Source of the DNA: Nosema muscidifuracis
Lineage: Eukaryota > Microsporidia > Nosematidae
Direction of reading: 5' to 3'
Assembly (NCBI GenBank): GCA_028335825.1
Contig: JAIOKI010000002.1
Span: 124,001 to 188,000, forward strand
Length of the DNA stretch: 64,000 nucleotides
Part shown: piece by piece, positions 56,222 to 64,000 of the stretch
Layout: every line of letters starts with the position of its first letter
Numbering within the stretch: the first letter of the stretch is position 1
Notes under the pieces: generated by a model
Database searches by the model: none
What the model was told of the DNA's origin: nothing
What the model saw: the letters and a program-made list of their open reading frames with translations, nothing else
Position numbers and translations under genes: made by a program

Positions 56222-58087
56222 ATGAAAAATATTCAAATAAGTCAAATAAAAGATGATGAATTCTCAAGTGTAGAAATAATTGAAGAAAATATTTTAATAA
56301 ATAAAAATGATACGAAATCAACATATCAAGATATTAAGGAACTTATAAATGATATCGAAGGACTTAGAGAAGCACTTTTTTTTAAACAGGAAAAATTACA
56401 TATTCAGCTTCGTGGTATAAAAGATAAAATTAATGGTGAGAAGATTCAAGAGTTATATAAAAATCTTGATGATTTAAATATAAAACCTCTTGGTGAATCT
56501 AAAGAAGTATTACAAAGAAATAAAGAAATTTTTGAACTTAAATTAATTAACAAAATTTTAAGGTACACGATTGAAATAGAAAAAGGAAATTTTAATGTAC
56601 TTAATGCTTTATTAAAAAGTGAAGAAAAAGATGACTGGAGATTTCTTTGTTTCTATATAAATAAAACGATAGACACTTTGGATACAGAAAATAAAAAGAA
56701 AGTTCTTGAAATTTCAAAGAAGATACAAGATAAATTAATTAATGTATTCGAAGAAGGTAAAAAATTTAATAATAAAACTATGATGAAATCTGCTTATATT
56801 GGGTTATCAGAATTAGACACTAACCACACACTTTTACAAACTTACATCTATGATATGGAAATATTTCAAAAAATTTATGAGATGAAACATCCAAATTTGG
56901 ATGAAATCGATATCGAATTGTATGACGAAGAATCAAATACGTTTTTAAATTTTATAAACGAACTAAAATCTTCATATCAAGAAAATTTTACAGATTTATC
57001 AGAAATTTTCACAAATTACGATGAAGCTTATAAAATAGTCAATAAGAAGATATTTTATGATTTAATATTTCCTACCTTAGAAAATTTTTTAAAGGGAACA
57101 ATTTCTTTTGTATTTCTTTATTCTATGGAGAATTCATACAAAAATATTCACAATTTGGGTATTTTTATCGAAGCAGTTTGTACAAATTTTGATTGTAAAG
57201 TTATTTTAGATGATTTATCTGACAGATTTTCAGCTTTATGTATAGATAAAGAAAGAATATTTTTTAAAGAAATTTTTAACAAACTTGTGAACGGAACATC
57301 AACATCTAAAAAGTATATTTTTAGAAATGATCTAATTACTTTTACAAAAAATTATGATAAACGAATAAGTATAATTCTATTTATAATTGATATGTTTTTT
57401 AAAAGAAGTAAATATTTATATAATGATGAAGATATTGCAGATATGTTAATTTTTTATTCTGAACATTTTAATAAATTAATGGATGTTATTTATGAAGAAA
57501 CATCTGACAAGATTGAATGTATAGTAAAATTACAAAAAGTTTTTTTATCTTTAAAGAAATATTTTAAAGATGATATTTTTAAAATGGAGAGTTATATACA
57601 AAGGAAGAAATTATTAATTCAGAATTCATTAAAATGGAAATTAGAACAATGTGAAGGAAGAATAAAACAAATAATTGATCAAATATATTTTTACAAACCT
57701 GAAGCTGATCTTTATATTTTAGATTATTTAAAAGAACAAGTCTTTCAATCTAAAAGAATTAAGGGAAAAACTCAAAAGATTTTTGTTGAAGGAATATTCA
57801 AGATAAATTACGAGAACCTTAAAAATCGAATTTTCGAAATTAGATTTTCTGAATCACAAAAAAAGAATCTAAAAAATTACATTAAAAATATAGTAAATTT
57901 TGCTATTTTGACAGGTGAATATGATATTATTTCTAAATATAAATATCTTGAAAATATAGTATTACTTATAACTGTAGATAAATTAAATTTAACAGATGTT
58001 TATGATATTTTCAAATTAAAAATCAATGAAAAAGATTTAAAGAAGTCAATAAGATGTAGAAAAGATAAATCAGAAATTATTAAATAA
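56222..58087 (+). CDS. SEC10: exocyst subunit Sec10-like
   Basis: 621 residues against 871 in yeast. An N-terminal coiled coil (about 35-110) is followed by helical bundles. The region from about 125 to 290 (LDTENKKKVLEISKKIQDKL, KTMMKSAYIGLSELDTNHTL, TYIYDMEIFQKIYE, KIFYDLIFPTLENFL) follows the order of Sec10 (small-vesicle tethering at the plasma membrane). The call is from overall pattern; another tethering-complex subunit is possible. The start follows AAACCCCTTTTACATG. Confidence 0.6.
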   Translation: MKNIQISQIKDDEFSSVEIIEENILINKNDTKSTYQDIKELINDIEGLREALFFKQEKLHIQLRGIKDKINGEKIQELYKNLDDLNIKPLGESKEVLQRNKEIFELKLINKILRYTIEIEKGNFNVLNALLKSEEKDDWRFLCFYINKTIDTLDTENKKKVLEISKKIQDKLINVFEEGKKFNNKTMMKSAYIGLSELDTNHTLLQTYIYDMEIFQKIYEMKHPNLDEIDIELYDEESNTFLNFINELKSSYQENFTDLSEIFTNYDEAYKIVNKKIFYDLIFPTLENFLKGTISFVFLYSMENSYKNIHNLGIFIEAVCTNFDCKVILDDLSDRFSALCIDKERIFFKEIFNKLVNGTSTSKKYIFRNDLITFTKNYDKRISIILFIIDMFFKRSKYLYNDEDIADMLIFYSEHFNKLMDVIYEETSDKIECIVKLQKVFLSLKKYFKDDIFKMESYIQRKKLLIQNSLKWKLEQCEGRIKQIIDQIYFYKPEADLYILDYLKEQVFQSKRIKGKTQKIFVEGIFKINYENLKNRIFEIRFSESQKKNLKNYIKNIVNFAILTGEYDIISKYKYLENIVLLITVDKLNLTDVYDIFKLKINEKDLKKSIRCRKDKSEIIK

Positions 58088-58099
58088 TTTTCATATGAC

Positions 58100-58400
58100 A
58101 ATGTATTAATATAGAAGGAATAAATTATTATATTAATATAGAAGGAATAAATTATTATATTAATATAAAAGGAAAAAATTATTTTATATTAATATAGAAG
58201 GAATAAATTATTTTATATTAATGTTGAAAAATAATTAAATTTTTTTCATACAATGATATTTTATATTAATATAGACGGAATAAATTATTAATTTTCATAT
58301 AATTATACTTTTACATATGACAATATATTAATATAGAAGGAATAAATTATTATATTAATATAGAAAGAATAAATTATTAATTTTCATATAATGATATTAT
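58100..58400. repeat. repeat with TTAATATAGAAGGAATAAAT core
   Basis: About eight copies of ATTAATATAGAAGGAATAAATTATT, with three TTTTCATATAATGATATT insertions, fill the space between the convergent SEC10-like and ADA2 genes. Confidence 0.82.
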
Positions 58401-59396
58401 CTAACAATATTCTTGACTATTAAGAAATTCTAATACTTTTACAATAATAAAGTTGTCATTTCCGAACATCATTCTGATATCATCTTGATAATCTGTTTTA
58501 TTATAAAGCATACTTTTTAAATATGATTTTTTGATAAATCCAAATGATTTTATAGGTATCTGCCATTTTCTACAAAATAACTTTTCTGATTTACTAAGAA
58601 CATAGCTATAATTAATTTCTTTACTTTGTTTGTTATATAAATTATTTAAAATGTTTTGTTTATAAATTCCTTCTACAAATTTGTAATATTGGTTTGGTGT
58701 AAGAAACTCCAATAAAAATTTATATTGGTCAATATTTAAATATTCTGACATTTTTTTATCGAACTGTTTGTTTTTATCTACATCTATCAATCCCTTATTA
58801 ATTATAATATTCTTTCTATAATTTCTTAATTTTATTATATTATCATAACCTTTTAGAATTGCATCTTTAGCCTGCCTATCTATTTCTTCATCACTATCAG
58901 TATATTCTAATTCTTTAATATAATCTTCATAATCATTCATGTATTCTACATCAAAATCTTGTCTATGATTCATATAAATAGATATTTTGTGTCTAAACGG
59001 GTTACTTAATTTTTCTTCTATTCTATTAGAAGATATAATATTATTTTTAATATTAAAAGATTCGTAAAAGAATCTTTCAACTTCTTCTTCAGATTTCGTT
59101 CCTATAGATTTAGATAAAAATTCCCAATTACCTATTCCATATTTATCTAGTCCATTCATAAATATCAATTCTTCAAGAACATTCCAATTACATTTCGTTT
59201 TTTTAGAACACATTATTATTTTGTACTCGTGATTTTTTTTATGCAAATTGGTTTCTAATCTGTCATAAAAACAATGAACGCATAAATCTATTTTACAAAT
59301 ATTGCATTGAACCATTGGCTCATCATCGATGGATAAAAAACACAAGTCACAAATTATACTAAGAATATTTGAATTTCCTATATTAGATATTGACAT
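58401..59396 (-). CDS. ADA2: transcriptional adaptor Ada2
   Basis: 331 residues. An N-terminal ZZ finger (CDLCFLSIDDEPMVQCNICK...CVHCF) is followed by a SANT domain (WNVLEELIFMNGLDKYGIGNW), then HRQDFDVEYMNDYE, the Ada2 signature (RxDFExEYxNDAE), and a C-terminal SWIRM-like region. Ada2 binds the Gcn5 acetyltransferase in SAGA/ADA. It is shorter than yeast (434). The start follows TTACCCCTATG. With Eaf7 it is the second acetyltransferase subunit here. Confidence 0.9.
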   Translation of the reverse strand: MSISNIGNSNILSIICDLCFLSIDDEPMVQCNICKIDLCVHCFYDRLETNLHKKNHEYKIIMCSKKTKCNWNVLEELIFMNGLDKYGIGNWEFLSKSIGTKSEEEVERFFYESFNIKNNIISSNRIEEKLSNPFRHKISIYMNHRQDFDVEYMNDYEDYIKELEYTDSDEEIDRQAKDAILKGYDNIIKLRNYRKNIIINKGLIDVDKNKQFDKKMSEYLNIDQYKFLLEFLTPNQYYKFVEGIYKQNILNNLYNKQSKEINYSYVLSKSEKLFCRKWQIPIKSFGFIKKSYLKSMLYNKTDYQDDIRMMFGNDNFIIVKVLEFLNSQEYC

Positions 59397-59684
59397 AGGG
59401 GTAATAAAAGAAAATAAATTTATGATTATAAAGAACAGTAGAGAATATAAATTAATTTTCTTAAGAAATTTAATTAAAATAATGTATAAAGATTATATAA
59501 TATAAAAAAAATATTTATTAGATTCTAATATAAAAACCACAAGGTCACCAAAATAATCCGTAATTCAAATTAACATATCATTCATGCCTTTATTATTAAG
59601 AAAAGTATTTTTGAAGAAACATATAAAATTATATTTCATGAAATATTAAAAAGTAGAGAATATAAATTAAACTTTCATATAAAT
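59397..59684. other. AT-rich spacer between ADA2 and MCM7
   Basis: AGTAGAGAATATAAATTAA occurs twice (about 59438 and 59651). A less AT-rich island at 59536-59590 contains the palindrome GGTCACC on the plus strand but gives no convincing RNA or ORF. Confidence 0.4.
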
Positions 59685-61772
59685 TTAATTAAAAATGATA
59701 ATCTCATCATTATTTCTCATCCATATACCAGCACTTCCAAAGTCAGATATAACATCTTCAACCTCATTTTTACTGTAAATTCCTTCAGTAGCACGCCATA
59801 GATCTTCTAATTTTACGTATCTCTTAGAGTCTTCTTCTTTATAAATTAAGGATAATACAAGATTGTAGATTCTCTTTTTTACTGAAACAATTTCAGTCTT
59901 CTTTTTAATAGTAGGTACCTTAGTAACTTCCATTAATCTTAATGTCTCATCAATATCTAATTCGTTAACTTCATTTGATAATCTTAATCTAGCATGAGCT
60001 ATAGAAAGTCTAATTAAGGATAATAAATATCTGGGAGTAACATAATCACTTTCTTTACGAGCATTTACATAAGAATCAACAAATTTTTGTGATAATTTAG
60101 GAGGTATAACAGGATCATACGTTTTTGCCTTTTCTATAAAATCTCGTATTTCTCGATAATTTATATTTTCCCTTTCCTCATCGAAATGTAGGGATGTTAC
60201 ATGCTCAGCTAAAGCTTCATCTTTTTCTAAATCAGCTTCATCTTTAAGTACAACAAGCATATCGAAACGAGAAAGAAGAGAACAAGGAAGTCCAACGTTA
60301 TATTCTACAGAATATCTTGCATCATATCTTCCTTTTACTGGATTAGCAGCTCCAAGTATAGAACATCTTGCATTTAAAGTAGTATTTATACCAGCTTTAC
60401 TTATAGAAACACTTTGTTGTTCCATAACTTCATGAATACTTATTCTATCAAATTCTCCCATTTTATCAAGTTCATCTATACAACATATTCCCATATCAGA
60501 AAGAACCAAAGCTCCTCCTTCTAATATAACTTCATTTGTAATAGGATCTTTAGCTACAGAAGCAGTCAATCCTACTCCACTAGATCCTCTTCCTGTTGTA
60601 TAAATTCCTCTTTTACTTATTTTAACTACAGTTTTTAATAACTGACTTTTTGCTATACCAGGATCTCCAAGTAGAAGAACATTTATATCTCCTCTAATCT
60701 TCATTCCATCATTTTTTAATTTAGTTTGTGCACCTACCATCATAAGCAACAAAATCTTTTTTACATCTTCCATACCAAATATTTCTGGTGCAATATTTTT
60801 AACAAGTTGATCAATTTGAAAATCTTTAGTCAATTCGACATCTCTTTTTATTTCCATCTTAGTTGAATGAATATCTGTAGCTAACAAATATGTATCAGTA
60901 AGAAGACCTGCTTTTAATTTTTTGTATCCATAATAAGGTTTTGGTAAAAATATTCCTCCTACAATAACGACATCACCAGGTAAACATTTCTCTGTAGTTG
61001 TACCATAACATTCAATTTTAATAATTCTAGGAATGCATCCTTGTGGAACATCTCCAGATAATTCTTGTATCTGAAGACTTTGAAACTTTAAAAATTTACT
61101 ACCACGGGTTACTAATATCAAAGTACCTTTAACTTTCTTAATTTTACATTTTTCACTTGAACATTCTTCAAGTAAATCAAAAACATCACCTGTAATTTGT
61201 TGATAAATTTCTGATCCACAACTTTCACAAATATATGTAGCAACTTTTATATTTGGCTTAACTTGACTAATTTTAGTAACAACACCACTAACTCTAACCA
61301 AAGACCCAATATCTTCAGCTTTAATTTGTCTAACACTCATAATTCTAGAATTAGATCTTGGTAACAAATTTAAATAATAATTTCTAATAAGAAAAGATGG
61401 TAAAAAATCACCAATTCTTTTATCAGGAAATTTCTCTTTAAATCTTGATATTCTATGATAAAAAAAAACATCTTCATCATTATCACCTATTAAATAATCC
61501 CCTTCAGTAAACAAAATATCATCAATAACTTTATAAAAAAGGTTTAAGTAAGAAAAAGCATTCTTCTCAATTCTCTCAACAATTCCTGTATCATCAAATA
61601 TACTTAAATCATCTAAGTTAATTTTTATACAAGGCTTATGTTCACGTATTTGTTCAAGATATGTGTGTTCATTATTCTCATTATAAAAAACAATGAACTT
61701 GTGAATTAACTCAGTATCATTTCCATAATTTATATCCGATTCAAAAGTTTTAAGATCGGTTATTTTATTCAT
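59685..61772 (-). CDS. MCM7: replicative helicase subunit Mcm7
   Basis: 695 residues. Zinc finger C182, C185, C204 and C209; Walker A GDPGIAKSQ (369-377); Walker B with CCIDELDKM (430-438, Leu where most MCMs have Phe); arginine finger in SRFD near 501. Subtype: DVPQGCIPR, then GMEDVKK and EQQSVSISKAGINTTLNAR fit Mcm7. The C-terminal winged-helix region is present (EDLWRATEGIYSK). It works with GINS, whose Sld5 is at 2508. The start follows TTAACCCATAATG. Confidence 0.93.
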   Translation of the reverse strand: MNKITDLKTFESDINYGNDTELIHKFIVFYNENNEHTYLEQIREHKPCIKINLDDLSIFDDTGIVERIEKNAFSYLNLFYKVIDDILFTEGDYLIGDNDEDVFFYHRISRFKEKFPDKRIGDFLPSFLIRNYYLNLLPRSNSRIMSVRQIKAEDIGSLVRVSGVVTKISQVKPNIKVATYICESCGSEIYQQITGDVFDLLEECSSEKCKIKKVKGTLILVTRGSKFLKFQSLQIQELSGDVPQGCIPRIIKIECYGTTTEKCLPGDVVIVGGIFLPKPYYGYKKLKAGLLTDTYLLATDIHSTKMEIKRDVELTKDFQIDQLVKNIAPEIFGMEDVKKILLLMMVGAQTKLKNDGMKIRGDINVLLLGDPGIAKSQLLKTVVKISKRGIYTTGRGSSGVGLTASVAKDPITNEVILEGGALVLSDMGICCIDELDKMGEFDRISIHEVMEQQSVSISKAGINTTLNARCSILGAANPVKGRYDARYSVEYNVGLPCSLLSRFDMLVVLKDEADLEKDEALAEHVTSLHFDEERENINYREIRDFIEKAKTYDPVIPPKLSQKFVDSYVNARKESDYVTPRYLLSLIRLSIAHARLRLSNEVNELDIDETLRLMEVTKVPTIKKKTEIVSVKKRIYNLVLSLIYKEEDSKRYVKLEDLWRATEGIYSKNEVEDVISDFGSAGIWMRNNDEIIIFN

Positions 61773-61837
61773 TATGGGTTAATTTCTAAAAAATATTATA
61801 TTTTTTCTGAAAACCATAATTCTAATTTATTCTTGAG

Positions 61838-61887
61838 CTGATTCTCATTATTTGATAATTTTGAATTATTGAAGGTATTTATTTATA
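61838..61887. repeat. dispersed element shared with 22977-23035
   Basis: CTGATTCTCATTATTTGATAAT followed by TTTTGAATTATTGAAGGTATTT. The same 22-mer core and much of the left flank recur at 22977-23035 on the same strand. Here it lies between the divergent MCM7 and BUB1-like genes. Confidence 0.7.
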
Positions 61888-61941
61888 TTATATTTTTATG
61901 CAAATACGTATAAAAAGAAAAATCTATTTATGCCCATAAAA

Positions 61942-62943
61942 ATGAATGAAATTGAAAATGAGTTACTAAAATTAATTGATATAAAATATTTTAAGAACAA
62001 TCCTGAATATATAAAATCTTGGCAAGAATATTTTTATAATACTAATAAGGATATTAAGATCCTTTTTTTAATGAAATATAAAAAGATTTCTACTGATTAT
62101 CATTGGATTTATCTCGAATTAAGTGAATTTTTTAGGAAAAAGAATAAACTAGAAATTTCTGTATTTTTATTACAAGATGCTATTAGAAATGGAGTTTATA
62201 ATCAAGATATTTTGATTAATGAATTAAATAAGTATCAAGGAATAAAACCATTAGATTATAATGAAGCTTATAGATTTTTAAATCCAGTAGGGTTTTATAT
62301 ATTTGGTAAAGTATGGAATGAAATTCAAGTAGAAACATTTTATAATCAAGATATTTATAAAGATGGGATATCATTTGAAGAATATAGATTGATGAATTAT
62401 AAATATAAAGAAATTAAAAATAAAAATGAAATAGTTCTTTGGATTGAAGAAGATATTTTTAATAAAAAACTAATTAAAAATTACCATCATTTCGAATATA
62501 AAATATCTAAAAGATATAAAATTGATCAAGAAATGTCTATTCTTTCTCCAATAGATTTTTTAGAAAATTTATCTTCTAATAATTTTCTTATTAATATCAC
62601 TGATTTATTAGAAGATTCACCAGATTTAATCAAATTATATTTTATAGACAAAATATATAAATATATAATATCCAAAAATATAATGTATAAAAATTTATCA
62701 GGATATTATATTGATAAAGATTTTGAAATCAAGCATTATGAAAATATTCCATTTATAATTATTAAGGAAGATGATTATAATAAGATTATACATATATTTA
62801 AAGATTATATACAGATTAATATAAAGGAAGAGTTTAATTATATTAATTTTTTACAAAATATAGAAAATATTTTCAAAGTTAACGATATTGAAAGAATAAT
62901 TTATAAATATCAAATATTTGTATATGAGAAATTTATAAAATAA
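61942..62943 (+). CDS. BUB1/MAD3-like spindle-checkpoint protein without kinase
   Basis: 333 residues. The first ATG (61930) is followed by TATGCCCATAAAAATG, so I start at the second. The N-terminal 100 residues match the TPR-like Mad3/Bub1 homology region: NPEYIKSWQEYFYNT, DYHWIYLELSEFFRKKNKLE (family YxxWAxxxExxG) and FLLQDAIRNG. GISFEEYRLMNYKYK resembles the downstream family motif (S-x-EE-x-R). No kinase domain or KEN box is visible. The C-terminal part is unassigned. Confidence 0.6.
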   Translation: MNEIENELLKLIDIKYFKNNPEYIKSWQEYFYNTNKDIKILFLMKYKKISTDYHWIYLELSEFFRKKNKLEISVFLLQDAIRNGVYNQDILINELNKYQGIKPLDYNEAYRFLNPVGFYIFGKVWNEIQVETFYNQDIYKDGISFEEYRLMNYKYKEIKNKNEIVLWIEEDIFNKKLIKNYHHFEYKISKRYKIDQEMSILSPIDFLENLSSNNFLINITDLLEDSPDLIKLYFIDKIYKYIISKNIMYKNLSGYYIDKDFEIKHYENIPFIIIKEDDYNKIIHIFKDYIQINIKEEFNYINFLQNIENIFKVNDIERIIYKYQIFVYEKFIK

Positions 62944-63260
62944 TTATTGAAAATAGAGTCTATAAAATGTATATTAAAAAATAGATCTATAAATATATAT
63001 TAAAAAATAGAGTTAACAAAATAATATTGAAAAATAGAGTCTATAAAATGTATATTAAAAATATAATTAACAAAATAATATTGAAAATAAGAGTCTATAT
63101 ATTTATAAAAAATAGAGTTAACAAAATAAATTGAGAAATAGATCTATATATTTATTGAAAAAAAGTCTATAAATATACATTGAAAATAGATCTATGATTT
63201 TTTATTAAAATAGAATCAAAGATTTTTTTATTAAAAATAGAGTCTATAAATAATTATTGA
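62944..63260. repeat. repeat with AAAAATAGAGTCTATAAA core
   Basis: Eight to nine copies of AATAGAGTCTATAAAATGTAT, ATTAAAAAATAGATCTATAA and AGAGTTAACAAAATAATATTG alternate after the BUB1-like gene. The remainder to 63472 is AT-rich without a gene. Confidence 0.75.
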
Positions 63261-63472
63261 AATAGATTTAAAAAATGATAGTATTTTAAATTATTTGCTT
63301 TGTTTATATTATTCATGTTAAATTAAATAATTTTTGTATATAAAAGAGTATAAATCAATTTTTTAATTAACCTTAATATTAAATTTTGTTTGTAAAAAAA
63401 GCTAATTAAAAGTCTAATGAATCATTTTTTATTTTTCTGTTGTTTACTTTAATATTGACATCTGTTTACCCC

Positions 63473-64000
63473 ATGGATTGGGATTTATTTTTTAAAGACA
63501 TATTTCGGGTATTACAATTTACAATATATCCTATGTTACAATTATATGCATATTTTGTATTGATAGGTCTCTATTGCTTAGAACACAAAAAATTTGATGG
63601 ATGGTCTACTCTTCTAATATTCTTCTTTTATCATCTACTTGCTACAACAAAAGTAATATTTTATATGAAATTACTTATTAATGAAGGATACAGTACAATA
63701 GAAATATTTCCTAATGTATCAGAAGATGAGCATAAATTAGATCTCAAGGGTGTAAATATATTTCTACAACAAGATATACTAAATAAGAATATAACTAAAG
63801 TTAAGAGCTGTAATTTTTGTAAGACATTTAAACCTCCAAGAGCACATCATTGTTCATCTTGTAATAGATGTTACCTTAAATTTGATCATCATTGCTCATT
63901 TCTTGATACTTGTATAGGATTTCATAACTACAAATTCTTTTACCAATTTTTATTTCTAAATATATGCACTTCTATATTTTTTATATTAGTTATTTCTTTA
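63473..64000 (+). CDS. DHHC palmitoyltransferase (partial, runs off the window)
   Basis: 176 codons are visible; the 3' end lies outside. The start follows TTTACCCCATG. Two hydrophobic segments (about 12-35 and 47-65) precede the cysteine-rich domain CNFCKTFKPPRAHHC, CSSCNRCYLKFDHHCSF, DTCIGFHNYKFFYQF, with the DHHC catalytic tetrad, followed by the third membrane span. It S-acylates cytosolic faces of membrane proteins. The short loop between span 2 and the finger fits the fungal Pfa/Swf type. Confidence 0.93.
   Translation, partial: MDWDLFFKDIFRVLQFTIYPMLQLYAYFVLIGLYCLEHKKFDGWSTLLIFFFYHLLATTKVIFYMKLLINEGYSTIEIFPNVSEDEHKLDLKGVNIFLQQDILNKNITKVKSCNFCKTFKPPRAHHCSSCNRCYLKFDHHCSFLDTCIGFHNYKFFYQFLFLNICTSIFFILVISL

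Noticed and set aside
59536-59590. Less AT-rich island tested as an RNA gene
   Set aside because: No box C/D or H/ACA pattern, no tRNA fold and no ORF on either strand.

Overview
The window looks like a chromosome segment of a microsporidian (a fungus-related intracellular parasite), probably of the Nosema/Vairimorpha type. The base composition is very AT-rich. Every recognisable protein is eukaryotic, often clearly shorter than its yeast counterpart, and apparently uninterrupted by introns. Almost every start codon is preceded at short distance by a CCC-type motif. I count it at 47 of 53 starts, and I used it to correct several start positions. There is no rRNA operon and no recognisable transposon, retroelement or CRISPR array. 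Family names are recognised by eye from motifs, and the organism assignment is inference.

Layout. 1-8 kb: two paralogous membrane RING proteins flanking SLD5, then TRM5, ribosomal protein uS17, a UBC7-type E2, dolichol kinase and a Rab11-type GTPase. 8-18 kb: a miniature VPS13, the PP2A catalytic subunit, a membrane protein, histone H3, a reduced ERO1 behind an array of copies of its own start region, a KH-like protein, TFIIS and eL27. 18-28 kb: a PP2A B56 subunit, RPN1, a class-3 lipase, a USP-like protein that has lost its catalytic residues and a VMA21-like protein. At 27.87 kb there is a C/D-box snoRNA whose guide matches conserved LSU rRNA. 28-39 kb: a UBE3A-type HECT ligase, DIM1, UTP23, aminopeptidase P, lysyl-tRNA synthetase, a 61-unit TAT microsatellite and two unidentified ORFs 2 nt apart. 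39-50 kb: PWP1, CTU1, GPI2, a 42-residue ORF, an intron-bearing tRNA-Ile(UAU), a p24 protein, a bacterial-type CMP kinase, PCC1, an ELP6-like protein, UBA4, a zinc-finger protein, tRNA-Met and EAF7 with its 3' end tandemly repeated. 50-64 kb: a HUT1-type transporter, RPN8, GPI1, tRNA-Val, RRN3-like, uS2, SEC10-like, ADA2, MCM7, a BUB1/MAD3-like protein and a DHHC acyltransferase cut by the window edge.

Functional themes. Ubiquitin/proteasome: E2, two RING proteins, HECT ligase, dead USP, RPN1 and RPN8. Anticodon-loop modification: TRM5, CTU1, UBA4, PCC1 and perhaps ELP6; the last four fall within 6 kb. ER glycolipid and protein maturation: SEC59, GPI1, GPI2, HUT1, ERO1 and p24. Ribosome biogenesis: DIM1, UTP23, PWP1, RRN3 and the snoRNA. 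PP2A signalling: catalytic and B56 subunits.

Intergenic spacers, often 250-900 bp, are mostly degenerate AT-rich tandem repeats. They are unusually long for a microsporidian with otherwise tight gene spacing (several neighbours lie 2-40 bp apart).
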